Positions 1 through 11,010 of a stretch of 64,000 nucleotides of DNA are shown here, piece after piece (position 1 is the first letter of the stretch; each line of letters opens with the position of its first letter). A program made the translations under genes and the position numbers. A model generated the notes under the pieces. The model made no database searches and had not been told where the DNA came from. It saw only the letters and a list, made by a program, of their open reading frames with translations. The DNA comes from Sphagnum compactum (taxonomy: Eukaryota > Bryophyta > Sphagnopsida > Sphagnales): NCBI GenBank assembly GCA_965153455.1, contig OZ234501.1, positions 9,610,001-9,674,000 of the forward strand, in the 5' to 3' direction.

Positions 1-141
1 CTCACCAAAAACATGAAACATGATGCACCCCTTTCCTAGTAGCATATGTTTTCCTTTGTTTCTTTTGGGATTGCTCTACATTTCCCAACGACTCATGCAA
101 ATGTGCCACAAGCATTTTTTGAATCATGTGCAAAACCATTT
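1..141 (-). pseudogene. Gypsy integrase C-terminal fragment (part 2 of a split copy)
   Basis: On the minus strand this stretch reads as an integrase C-terminal region, with a short open segment containing HLHESLGNVEQSQKKQ, the polar helix that follows the catalytic core in plant Ty3/Gypsy integrases. It runs off the window at position 1. It is the continuation of the integrase at 2,868-3,650: removing the CACTA element at 142-2,867 and one copy of its 3-bp target duplication brings the two halves together in the same frame. The reading is by eye. It is a dead element, since the upstream half carries stops and frameshifts. Confidence 0.6.
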
Positions 142-550
142 CATTAAAAGAAAAGTTGGGTTTTACAATTGGTGTTTGCAACTAAGATCCCTTTAGTTGA
201 AAAAGTTAAATTATATTTGACCATAGTTGCAAATGACAAGGCATATTGGATGAAAAAAAATTCAACAATATACCATTTCATCCTTTGACTCCATTGTATA
301 TGTATTGTCACATGCAATAAAGATGAAACTATTTTGGTCACCTATGGGGGCAAATGACATATTGCCACATGTTCAAACTTTTAATTACTTAAGATATGAA
401 TTTTATTATGATTTTGAAATAATCTAGGACATCCAATTCAAAAGCTTAAATGGTTTTAGATTATGATATGTGATGCAATATAAATCCACCACATGACATA
501 TTAATTTGAATTTTCATCAAAATTAATTAAAATTAATATTTAGGTAAATT

Positions 551-640
551 AGTACATAGGTAGGTAGGTAGAAAGGTAGGTTGGTAAGTACTTAAGTAAG
601 TAGATATGTAGGTAAATAGGCTAGGGAGGTAGGTAGGTTA
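551..640. repeat. Degenerate TAGG/GTAG simple repeat
   Basis: Imperfect repeats of TAGG with drift to AAGTAGAT lie inside CACTA-1. Comparable blocks lie inside CACTA-2 and CACTA-3, so the tract appears to be part of these elements rather than an independent microsatellite. Confidence 0.8.
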
Positions 641-827
641 GAATGGTGCATAAACATTGTTATTTTTATTTTGGGTTAAACCTTTTGATTGGTTCATCCC
701 ATATGGCATAAAAAGTTTAATGTGAAAATATAATACCACACCCTTTTTTTTAATAATTTTCAATGCAAAACAAACAATATGGGATAAGTTTTGAAATTGC
801 AACTTAGTCACAAACTATGTTAAGGTA

Positions 828-877
828 GATAAATTAGTGATCAAACGGTTAAGAACTCAAAGGAGGTCGAATCTTCA
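828..877 (+). other. tRNA-like SINE head (possible)
   Basis: An A-box-like stretch around 834-852 is followed by a B-box-like AGGTCGAATCTTC at 864-876, with about the spacing of a Pol III internal promoter. There is no acceptor-stem pairing, so this is not a tRNA gene. Similar weak matches lie at 35,420, 37,800 and 48,846. Chance matches in AT-rich DNA cannot be excluded. Confidence 0.25.
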
Positions 878-1761
878 CACATTGTTGTTCTAATTCTGAA
901 GTTTATTTGTAGCCCTCCACCTAATCCTTCCAACATTGCAAAAATTGTTCAATTTGGTAAAAGAATGGGGAAGATATGGGGTATTTAGTGTAAAGGGGTT
1001 CAATGTTTGATGATGGGTTAATGAAAACATATTAAGATTTTTGAACTTATTTTTTTTATCATTACATATATTTGATTTTGGAATATTAAAAAGTTTTGCA
1101 AAACATTAGTTGGTGCACCCATCAAGTTTTTAATCACTCAAAACTTATTAAAATGGAAGAAGATATGGGGCTACAACTTGAAAGGGGTCTACAACTATTT
1201 TTTCAAATTTTTGAGAAACAAACTAAAACTTCATTTTTTTTGTATTTTTCTTTTATTTATAATATTCAAAGAACATTTGTAGCCTTCTAATTTGCACATC
1301 CAATGACACAAAAATTGTTCAATTTAGTTAAGGAATGAGAAAAAAAAATTGGAAAATATTTATTGATAGGTACGTGTTTGTCATGGGCAATTTTACCTTA
1401 TATTTATAGAATTTTCCCCCATGTTTTGTGTTTTCATTTATAAAATTTTAAATAATAAAATTAATGATTAACTAACTAAATAATTATGTAATTATCAATA
1501 ATTAAATAATATATATTTATTAATCATAATAATAACTAATAACTATTCATTATCGTCAACTAAAATAGCTAATAAATTATTAATATTTAACTATTTAACT
1601 AATAATTGCAAGCTATCAATACAAAATTCATAGGTAAATAAATAAATAACTACAATATTATCGTTAGTAAATTTTAATCTACAAATTATAAATAATTTGT
1701 TAACTATTATTATTACAACATTAAATTTCATTTTTTAAAAATATTTTTATAATAATAAAAA

Positions 1762-1831
1762 AATATTACACCAATTATTGTAATTATAGTAGGTAATTAT
1801 AATGGGTGATTAAAATAATTGGTGTAATATT
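1762..1831. repeat. Inverted repeat, 18-bp perfect arms
   Basis: The arms AATATTACACCAATTATT (1,762-1,779) and its exact reverse complement (1,814-1,831) enclose a 34-base loop in the AT-rich core of CACTA-1. It may be a small palindrome remnant. No target duplication was seen. Confidence 0.6.
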
Positions 1832-2867
1832 AATTTTTATTACAGTAAAAAAATTAATAATTTGTGTCAATGTGTGTTGTAAGAAATTTTATTAATTGAA
1901 AATAGCTATAAAAAATAAATCAAATAATCTATAGTAATTAAATTAATTTCTTAATTATAATAAAATTACTATAAACATTTGAAATAATTTTTTAATTATA
2001 ATTTATAAGTCATAAATTATTAATACCGAACTCAATTATAAATTAGGTAATTATTATAATTATCGTATAAATATTTTAGTTATAGTGATTTTACAATAAT
2101 TATACATTAAAATTCCATTAAAATCTGGAATAAATCTCTTTTATTACTAGAATAATAGTAATAATTTTTGGGAAATTTTAATATTAACATATTAACGAAT
2201 TATAATCTTTTTATTTAAACATTAATTAAAATTTTGTAATAATAACTCCAAAAAACTATTATTATCATTTTTATTGAATCTATATTTGAGCTAGGAGGTA
2301 GTTTAACGAGGCTACCTATAGTATATTATTAATTTTTTATTATGTCACTTGTTGTAGGTATTGTTAATTATATCAACCAATATTTAACAATATTCAATAA
2401 TAAATCATGGATATGGTTGGAATATGGCCTTAAAATATTTTGTATATTCCAAATACATGTTTAATAATATCAAAACATACATGTACATTAATTTATGCTT
2501 GATACATTTTAATATGTTCTAAATATGAACTAAATATGATTTTAATACACTCCTTGTACATATCTTCATTATACATTTCCAATATCCTTTTAAGGACTTT
2601 GAAGTGACTTTACTATTCCATAAGGCTACAATTAATTTTGGTCACATTTGCAACTAATGGGACATATATGGCCTTTCTTGAATGAAACCAATTGAAAAAT
2701 CAAAATTTTTGGAAGGTTGGAAAAACCAATATCTACAAACTAGTTGCAACATTGTCACAAACATGACCAAAAAGAATAAATAGTCATAACAATGATTAAA
2801 ATAGTTGCAAATGACAATTTAGTTACATATAATTGCAAATTTGTTGGTTACAAAAGATCTTTTAGTG

Positions 2868-3650
2868 TCTCATGTGGTTCAACTTATTCATCAACCACCT
2901 ATGTTAAGTTGTTCAAATTATTATTAATTTTCAACCTAAATCCTTATAAGAATCATGTAGGGTGAATATTTAGTATTTGCTTGAATCCCATAATGATACA
3001 CAAATAAGATTTTAGGTACTTGCAAATCCCATCCTTGAACATTAGATGATGAAACAATAGTGAACCCATGTTTCAAGGTCTTGATCATTCTTTCCACCAT
3101 ACCATTGCAAAGAAACCATTATGAAGTAATGAATTGATGTGTGATTTTGAAATTTTTACACGCCATATCAAATTTACCATCCATTCCCCACCATTGTCAA
3201 TAAGCACACATTTTGGTACTCCAAATTTGCAAATTATTTGTTTTTCCAAAAATTTAGTAATAGTGTAGAGCTGTGTTTTTCCATGGGTTATGTTTCACAC
3301 CACTTAAAATAGTGATCTATAACAACCAAGATGAATTTGTTGCCAATTCTGATTTTTGGAAATGGGCCTACAATGTCAAAAACAACCTTGTAAAACAAAT
3401 AACATATCGAAATATTCTTCAAGCTCTCAATTCTTGAGCAAATGTTTTTGAATTCTTTCACCATTTGACAATGACCACACTTGTGAATAATCTATCTCAT
3501 AAACTCAGTTTTATCATGCCAAAAATATCTTTTTTACACTTTTGCAAAAGTCTATTGTTCATTAAAATGACATTTCCATGTGGATTACATTCATAATCAT
3601 TTCCCTCTCATTAAGCCTAGGCACTACCAAATTTTGAAACAACAACACAT
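2868..3650 (-). pseudogene. Gypsy integrase, zinc-binding and core region (part 1 of a split copy)
   Basis: On the minus strand, reading down from about 3,650, there is a zinc-finger region (YFWHDKTEF, then HKCGHCQMVKEF), followed by the start of the catalytic core (FDIVGPFPKI, then VIDHYFKWCE with the first catalytic Asp) and later a segment with LIDNGGEW carrying the second Asp. Frameshifts and stops break the frame several times. This order is that of Ty3/Gypsy integrases. The hairpin array begins directly upstream at about 3,655, within the part of pol that links RNase H to integrase. Downstream the coding is interrupted by CACTA-1 and resumes at 141. Confidence 0.75.
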
Positions 3651-3654
3651 CATG

Positions 3655-5590
3655 TTCTTGGCTTCCTACTTTCGGCACCAAAAGTAGGAGGTTGAACACA
3701 AAAAAACTGTTCCAACTTTGTGCATGGAGATTTGGGCATGATTCAGAGCAAATTTTTTGTTCTTCGTTTCCTAGTCTTAGTGCCGAAAGTAAGAGGTTGA
3801 GAGCAAAAAAAATAGCCTTGACCACACTTTGAGTTTCTAAACTTTGTACTTGGAGTTCTAAACATGGCCGAAATCAAAATTTTCTACTCTTGGCCTCTTA
3901 CTTTTGGCGCTGAAAGTAGGAAGTCAAACACCAAAAAAATTGCTCCAACTCTATGTATGCATATTTGGGCATGGTTTAAAGCAATTTTTTTTCTTTTGGT
4001 CTTCTATTCTTGGCGCCAAATGTAGGAAGTTGAAAGCAAAAGAATTACCTTGGCCACATTTTGAATTTCTAAGTTTTGTGCTTTGAGTTCTAAGCATGGC
4101 CGAGATCAAATTTTTGTGCTCTTGGCCTCCTATTTTCAACGCTGGAAGTAGGAGGCTGAACACAAAAAAAATTGTTCCAACTTTGTGCATGGAGACTTGG
4201 GCATGGTTTAGAATAAATGTTTTGCTCTTGGTCTCCTATTTTCACTGCCAAAAGTAGGAGGTTGAGAGCAAAAAAAATTGTCTTGGCCACACTTTGAGTT
4301 TCTAAGCTTTGTTCTTGGAATTCTAGGCATGGCTTTGTCCTCCTAATTTTGGCACTAAAAGTAGGAGGTGGAGCACCAAAAAAATTACCTTAACCATGCT
4401 TTAAGCTTCCAAGCTTCATGCTTGGAGCTTTAAGCATGGCCAAAAACAAATTTTTTAAGCTCTTAGCTTCCTACTAGGAGGCCAAGACCATAAAAATTTG
4501 ATCTTGGCCATGCTTAAAACTCCAAGCACAAAGCTTAGAAACTCAAAGTGTGCCCAATGCAATTTGTTTTGCATTTAACCTCCTACTTTCGATACCAAGA
4601 ATAGGAGACTGAAAGCAAAAAAATTGTTATGAACCATGCCTAGATCTCCATGCATAGAGTTGGAGCAATTTTTTTGGTGTTTAGCCTCCTACTTTTGGCA
4701 CTAAAAGTAGGAGGTGGAGCGCAAATGTTTTTGCCTTAACCATGCTTTGAGGTTCCATGTTTCATGCTTGAGCTTTAGACATGGTTGAAAGCAAAAAAAT
4801 TGGCTCTTGCCTTCCTACTTTCAACATTGAAAGTAAGAGGGTGAGTGCGAAAAAAATTGCTCCAACTTTTTCCATGGAGATCTGGGCATGGTTGAGACCA
4901 ATGTTTTTGCTCTCATCTCCTACTTTCAACATCGAAAGTAGAAGGCAAAAAACAAAAAAATTGCCTTGGCCATATTTTGAGCTTTAAGCTTTATGCTTGG
5001 AGTACTATGCATGGTTGAGATCAATTTTGTTTCATCTTGGCTTCCTACTTTTAGTTCCAAAAGTAAGAGGCCAAACGCAAAAAAATCTGTTTCAGCCATG
5101 CTTTGAGCTTCCAAAATTCATGCTTGGAGCTTTAGGTATGGCCAAAAACAATTTCTTTTTTTCTCTTGACATCTTACTTTTGGCTTTGAAAGTAGGAGGC
5201 TGACAACCAAAAAGTTTTCATGGGCCATGTTTTGAACTTCCAAGCTCTATGTTTGGAGTTCCATGCATGGCTAAAAGAAAAAAAAATTGTTCTTAGCCTC
5301 CTACTTTCAGTGCTATAAGTAGGAAGTCAAACACAAAATGTTTTACCTTGGCCATGCTTTGAACTTTCAAGCTTTGTGCCTGGAGTTCCATGCATGGCCA
5401 AAAGAAAAAAAAATTGCTCTTGGCCTCCTACTTTCGATGCCGTAAATAGGAGGTCAAATGCATAATGTTTTGCCTCGGCCATGTTTTGAACTTCCAAGCT
5501 TTGTGTTTAGACCTTTTGGCATGGCTTAAATCTTTTTTTTGCTCTTGATCTCCTACTTTCAACATTGAAACTAGGAGGTTGAAACCAAAA
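3655..5590. repeat. Tandem hairpin array, 17 palindromic nodes
   Basis: Seventeen short palindromes of the form CTCCTACTTT-(6 to 8 nt)-AAAGTAGGAG recur at about 3,661, 3,768, 3,894, 4,001, 4,124, 4,230, 4,336, 4,465 (truncated), 4,579, 4,685, 4,810, 4,915, 5,040, 5,167, 5,296, 5,422 and 5,548. The linkers are of two types: A (period about 106, containing TGCATGGAGATTTGGGCATG) and B (period about 126, containing TTTGAGTTTCTAAGCTTTG). They alternate at first and are B-only at the right end. Short open frames on both strands here are by-products of the repeat, not genes. One B and one A linker (4,497-4,684) are in inverted orientation. Confidence 0.9.
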
Positions 5591-5599
5591 ACTTTTCTC

Positions 5600-6150
5600 A
5601 ATCTATTGATTCAAGAATGTGTTTTACACAGTTTAATGTTTCAAGCTCGAATAGAGTAATCTTGGATTAATGTTAGGTGTTGTGGCCTATAATCTCATAT
5701 TTAAATACATTTTGCAATCTCACATTAATGCTACTTACTTATAGAATAGAAAAATGAAAAAATAGTTGAAACCCTATTTGAAAAAATGGTCCTTGGTATA
5801 ATTGTGAAGTCATAAAAATAGATTTTGAATTTTCCGAAAAACAAGATCTTGCATTATTCAACGACATTAGATTTATGATGACCAATCTAACGCCTTCCAA
5901 TATTGGTCAATAATAAATGGGTATTGTTTGAAATTACACATGTAATTTAAAAATGCTTGTGTGCAATGTTTGGTTTCTAGCTTGGAACTATGCACACTTT
6001 TAAGGACAATGTGTATGATGACAACAACATTGTTATTAGATTTGTTTACCAAGCTTTAGTCACTACTACACAAGGATTGGAATGGACTCTCAATATTGGG
6101 AAATTTAGTATCATTAGGGAAAATCTCCCCAAAAAAATTCCTGAAATGTA
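5600..6150. other. No gene seen
   Basis: AT-rich sequence with no coding pattern or repeat structure that I can support. Confidence 0.5.
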
Positions 6151-6153
6151 GTC

Positions 6154-6575
6154 TTGATGCTAAGCACTATTTTGTCTATTACCAATGTCATTGCCAATGA
6201 TTTTCAAATCAATGACGAATTGATCGGTGTTGCTCCAAATCATAAAATTGCATTCATAGACTTGTGTGACTTTTCCAACAAGGATGGAACATTGCTAATC
6301 TTTGTAAACCCGTTTAATTCCTCACTTTTGATTTTAACATATTTTGTTCAAATCCTTTTGACATGTTGCCTCAAGTTCACCTTTTTTTTTTTAGTGTCGT
6401 GGAATGCTTTAAGGCAATGTTTTCTGCCTTCTATGCCACCCTGGAGTTGAGAGAATTAGATTATGATACACTTTGGATTGAAAATGCTCTTAGCATTCCA
6501 TCCACTTTTGATGGTGATGTTTTTTTTGAACTCCCCTTTGTTCATAATCTAAATGGCCATCCTGGCTAGATGACA
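6154..6575 (+). pseudogene. Unrecognised coding-like remnant, two overlapping frames
   Basis: Two overlapping open stretches in different frames (6,154-6,450 and 6,363-6,569) have locally protein-like composition, for example ELRELDYDTLWIENALSIP and FDGDVFFELPFVHNLNGH. Read together they look like a single coding segment with one frameshift around 6,360-6,400, next to a T-run. I do not recognise the family. In this context a retroelement origin is most likely, but that is inference. Confidence 0.3.
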
Positions 6576-7690
6576 ACCATTTTTGGTGCAAGGTCAAGAC
6601 GACAAACATCAAGAATGATTTCAATATAGAAATATTAATTGAGATAGAACTAAAAATAGAATATTGATCCCCAAATTCAAACAGTTCAAGGAACTATTTT
6701 GAAACATTAGATTATTAATCATCTATTGACTTGATGAGTGTACTTGCATATTTTTATGAATTACTAAAGCAATATAGAATCTTCAATAAATTGATGATCA
6801 TACAAAGACTTTCAACTTCCTTCTCATTTACTATAAATCCATCAAACAAATCAAGTTCTTCCTGTCAATGGACATTTCTCCAAATTCACTACCATTTTTA
6901 TATGCAATAAGCCATTACTTGATAAACATCATAAAATTGTTGTCTGTGTTTTCTTATTTGAACCCTCGAATTGCCTGTTGTGTGACTTATTTTTTAGAGT
7001 CTTGCATAATACAAGTGCAATGTATTTAGCAACAATCCCAAGTGTTTCAACATATCTCCCAATTTGAGTTGTGTTTTATTACCCAAGTTTCTAACTGTCT
7101 TCCATGTTTCCAATGGTCCCATGTGCTTATCAATGCATTTTTAATTTTCTATCATTATCATTTATTGTTCACTTGAGTTTTAATCTTGATTTCAATAGGG
7201 TTTTCAATTTAGTTTTAGTGTTGTCAAGTATAATTCACTATAGAGCTGAACTTGAAATCAAGTGTTCCATATTCACCACATGAATCTTTTAAAATATGTG
7301 GTTTGTGTTTTATTTTGAGGATAAAATTGTTAAATATTTTGTATTGGTAGGCTTTCACATAGTATACAAATTCAAAGGAATTTTTTATTTGGCACCCAAT
7401 TCTTCTTATTATTTTATAAACCCTACTCAGTTTTTCAAAAATAATTAAACTTTTTCCTCAATTCTAGATGCATAACTAACCTAATAATTATTTTTTAAAA
7501 CATTTGTAATTAGTTTTTTAGCTAGCTCAAAATGTTGATATCATCATTGCTTTTAAGTTATTTTGTTTTTTTCGCCTCCCTAACATTTTCATTTTATCCC
7601 ACATACATAACATTCACTTATTTCATGCATTACTTGTATTATTACAGTTGAAATCAAATGAAAAATTTGGGTTATCACTTTTGTTAATAA
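6576..7690. other. No gene seen
   Basis: AT-rich intergenic DNA with frequent stops in all frames. No repeat with clear ends was identified. Confidence 0.5.
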
Positions 7691-8520
7691 TCTCAAAATG
7701 TGACGCTCATTTTTAGACCAATATCCTCGTACTCCACAAAACCAATGGATTGTCCACTAATTGTTTTCTCCACCTATATTGTACTCACTTGATAGTGAAC
7801 ATATTACTATTTCTATTTAGAAACGCATTGTTGTTCAACGAACATTTTCATGACACAATAATTATCTCCATGAGCATCAAAGCCTTGAAGTTTTTTGTTT
7901 ACACAAATTTGTTCATTGTTACTAATATTTACTCCAAATTATTCTCTTGTTGGGTTTTCAAGTTCTTCTAAATGATGTTGTGAGACTTTGTTTTGAGTAT
8001 ATTAAGCCAAGTTGAGTGCCGCTGGTGGGTTGTTCATTTCATTGGGGCCCATTGTGGAGTTAGGTGTAGCCACCAATGCGGTGTCCTCCAAATCCATTGT
8101 CTCTTTCTAAATCTATCATTATGTCTTTCGGGCATGATGGGGAGCTTTCCTTTCCACTTCGCTTGTGGTAATGTTACTAATCAACACCAATTGATCCATC
8201 TCTTTGTTGGAAGCAAGTTCTAGAGTTTCACATGCATCATCTTCAGCATTGAAAATGTTCCCTAGCCACTTTCGTTACAACATTGATTCAATTATTTTGT
8301 AATTGGCCTGAAATTCAAGGAGGTATTCACATTGCCAATGAAACAACGCACTATAATTTTGATTCATCAAGTGTGTTGGCCATGGATTCTCTCTAAGAGG
8401 TTGTCACAAGTTGTTTAGAAACTTCATGAAAAACATTTTATCATCGTTTCATATATCTTATAATCTTGCAAGTGGTTGAAATATGCCCCATACCCAATCA
8501 CTACTTGAAACTCTACATTT
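7690..8520 (-). pseudogene. Degenerate minus-strand coding remnant, family unknown
   Basis: Reading the minus strand from about 8,520 downward, one frame stays open for long stretches and gives protein-like segments: FHWQCEYLLEFQANYKIIES (near 8,300), KWLGNIFNAEDDACETLELA, then MDLEDTALVATPNSTMGPNE (near 8,080). Stops occur near 8,277 and 8,120 and several near 8,420-8,460. The plus-strand open frame over 7,993-8,223 is its shadow. I cannot name the family; a transposon gag-like or transposase remnant is plausible. Confidence 0.35.
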
Positions 8521-8599
8521 ATAGTCTTGAGCTCTCTTGTTTCTATATAACTATATAAGTCCAAGTCTCATGGCATTTGGCAAAAGTGTTTTAAATATG

Positions 8600-10680
8600 G
8601 ATATGGTGACATAATGCAAATGAACAATTCAACTCATAATATAGTTACTTTGATTGCTACCTAGATGCTCATTAAAAGAAATTAAACTCTATTCATTTAA
8701 TCATACATAGTTGTAAACATCTCTCAAAAGAAAGTTTTATAGGTTGTTATTTCACTTTTTACATTACAATAGGGCACTTGGTTTTTGTCACACTCATACA
8801 TTCTATGTGGGTGTAAGCAAGATAAAGTGAACAACTTGATTACCTTGTCAAAATTAGAACAAGTAAATTTAAAACAACAACAAAACCCATTATAGAATTA
8901 TGGAACATTGAATGTTTTCATTTCAATGACTAAATATGATATATTTTTACCCTAATGTGCATTGATTTTTCATATTTCAAATTATAAAAGTAGGTTTTAA
9001 GTAGGTTTTTCAAAATACCAGTAATTTTTGACATTTACTTTTCAATGTGGGTTTTTGGTTTCAATTAAGTGTCAAGTAGGTTCTTACAAAATAGAAATAG
9101 ACTTGCTAAAACTTTTTTTTATGACTTGCTAAAACATATGTTGATTTTCATTTCTTAACTTATTACATATCCATTTCATTAATTTTTTAAACCAAAAAGT
9201 AGGTCTGAACACATATTTTTCAATCGGTTTCAAATGTATTTTTATCTACTTTTAAAATGAATTTTCTTTTAATTTTCTTTAAATTAGATTCTTATAAATT
9301 TAATAAAGCCAACTAATGTTATTTGACACATATTTTCACCTAATTTGATGCTACTTTATGGTAGTTATATGAAAGGCATAGGGTTAAAGTGGAGATGTCT
9401 ACTTTTTTGGTATACTTTATTTTGCTTTGACCCATGTACATTAATACCTTAAGTGTTTGTGGTAAGAATCTTGGGCCCAAAAAAATTGTTTAAACATTCT
9501 TTATGAATCCTTGAATTTTTTTTCCTCAGAAGACAAAATCATGGATTTTTTTCTAGGACTTGGTAGGAATCCTGAAACTTGTTCAAATTTGACATGATAT
9601 GCATAAAATAATACCTTAGTAATGTATTTATCCATGAAAAAAATCAAACTTTTAATATGTATGTTCCATTAAGTTACAACATGTTTTAAATGAGGGGGTC
9701 CATTGGATTTACAAAAGAAAATGATTCTTTTTGGTACCCCAACTATACTTTGACCCATCAGATTGGTGATTTTATAATGTTTACAAATGGAAAAACAATT
9801 AGAAAATTCTTATGAACCAAGAAATATGTTTCCAAATCCTATCATGCATTTAATGGGTAATCAAGTAATTATGAACATTTTACTGCCCCTTAGGTATGAT
9901 GTTGGTTAATGTTATTTTTGGTTGAAATTTTTGTTTACATGCCATGTGTCCATTACATGGCCTTTACCCAATAGGACTTTTATATTCATTGTATTCTTAC
10001 TTCGACCCTCACATCAAGTTTCCAAATTCACTTGATTTTAAGATGTCAAGGAGATCTTTAATTATGTGGTGAGCAGTTAAACCATCTTGTGAATAATTTA
10101 AACAAGTATCATAATTGATGTGTAATCTAAAGCTTGGAATTGCATATTACACATATTGGAAGAATTCAATTTGTTGCAATTTTGACCTTGGGAATGCCAT
10201 GTGGCATGGTTGATGACATGGTAGAAAGGCTCCAAATGGCAGAATAGTTACATGTGTCATAACAACCACAAAATCATGTATTTCATTGTGTTTATGATAA
10301 TCATTTATTGCTCTGATATGATATTTTTAGTGACTATTTGTTTCAAGAGTCACAACACATTTGTTCAATAAGCAACTTCAATGTTCAAGTTCAACCCTAA
10401 TTTTATTTTGTTTTTTCATAACTGAATATTTCCTTCTGAGATCACATATTATGAATAAATATTCATGTTAACATGTCTATTGAACCATAATGCAAACAAT
10501 GTGATTTTGGGTCCTCCTTCATTTGTCAACACATCATTGTTTTCGACTATCATACATGTTTCGTGGTTTCAGGACTGGCCCTATCATTTGACAATTCACA
10601 TGATGTTTTAACACTTTGTTCCTAAATTCTTGTGGCACCCATGCTTGCTTGCCTAGAATTGCATAGAGTTTTTTTTTGAG
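8600..10680. other. AT-rich intergenic DNA
   Basis: No coding frame, RNA gene or bounded repeat could be supported. Composition is uniform and AT-rich, with poly-T and poly-A runs. Confidence 0.5.
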
Positions 10681-10683
10681 GTT

Positions 10684-11010
10684 TCATAAATTTGATCGAT
10701 AGTTAGTTGCCAATTCCTTTGTCAACAAATCGTTGAGTAAACTTGTGAAAAACAATTCTAGAATCGACTTCTTCAAACTTGCACACTCTTTGAAGAAATC
10801 CATGGCATGTGTCAACATCACCCAATTGTAGTCTTCCATATCCTCCTTCGAAATGTTTACAATTTGTTTCAGTAATGCAATATTTTCTTTGTTTATCTTC
10901 GCATTTGCATCACGCCGCCCATTCATATGTTTTATCAATTGCCCTTTTCCATTATGTTCCCCATGTTTTGATTTCCAGCAAATGTTGGAGGGGGAGTAAC
11001 CGAATGTCAT
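10684..11010 (-). CDS. Unrecognised 108-aa open frame
   Basis: An uninterrupted minus-strand frame begins with ATG and has balanced, hydrophilic composition unlike random AT-rich translation (for example KEDMEDYNWVMLTHAMDFFK, then KECASLKKSILELFF). It is lysine- and asparagine-rich in its first half and has a predicted helical, leucine-rich second half. A stop lies just upstream of the ATG in this frame. I do not recognise it. Given the surroundings, a fragment of a transposable-element protein is more likely than a host gene. Confidence 0.3.
   Translation of the reverse strand: MTFGYSPSNICWKSKHGEHNGKGQLIKHMNGRRDANAKINKENIALLKQIVNISKEDMEDYNWVMLTHAMDFFKECASLKKSILELFFTSLLNDLLTKELATNYRSNL

Larger units (their letters stand above)
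142..2867. mobile_element. CACTA-1, non-autonomous CACTA (CMC/En-Spm) element
   Basis: The right end, read on the minus strand, begins CACTAAAAGATCTTTTG. The left end begins CATTAAAAGAAAAGTTG, with one decayed CACTA base. The flanking 3-bp target duplications are TTT (139-141) and TCT (2,868-2,870), one substitution apart. Subterminal regions carry repeated TTGCAACTAA / TTGCAAATGACA motifs on both sides (170-235 and 2,640-2,855), as expected of CACTA transposase-binding repeats. The interior has a TAGG tract (551-640) and a very AT-rich core (1,400-2,560). I see no transposase, so it would depend on a partner in trans. It interrupts a Gypsy integrase in frame. Confidence 0.75.

Noticed and set aside
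3562-5203. Series of 60-87-codon open frames on both strands
   Set aside because: They are translations of the hairpin array. The same short motifs recur in each, and they disappear outside the repeat.
3655-5590. CRISPR-like array
   Set aside because: Regular spacing of palindromes, but the linkers are repeated types A and B rather than unique spacers, and the DNA is plant nuclear with no associated genes.
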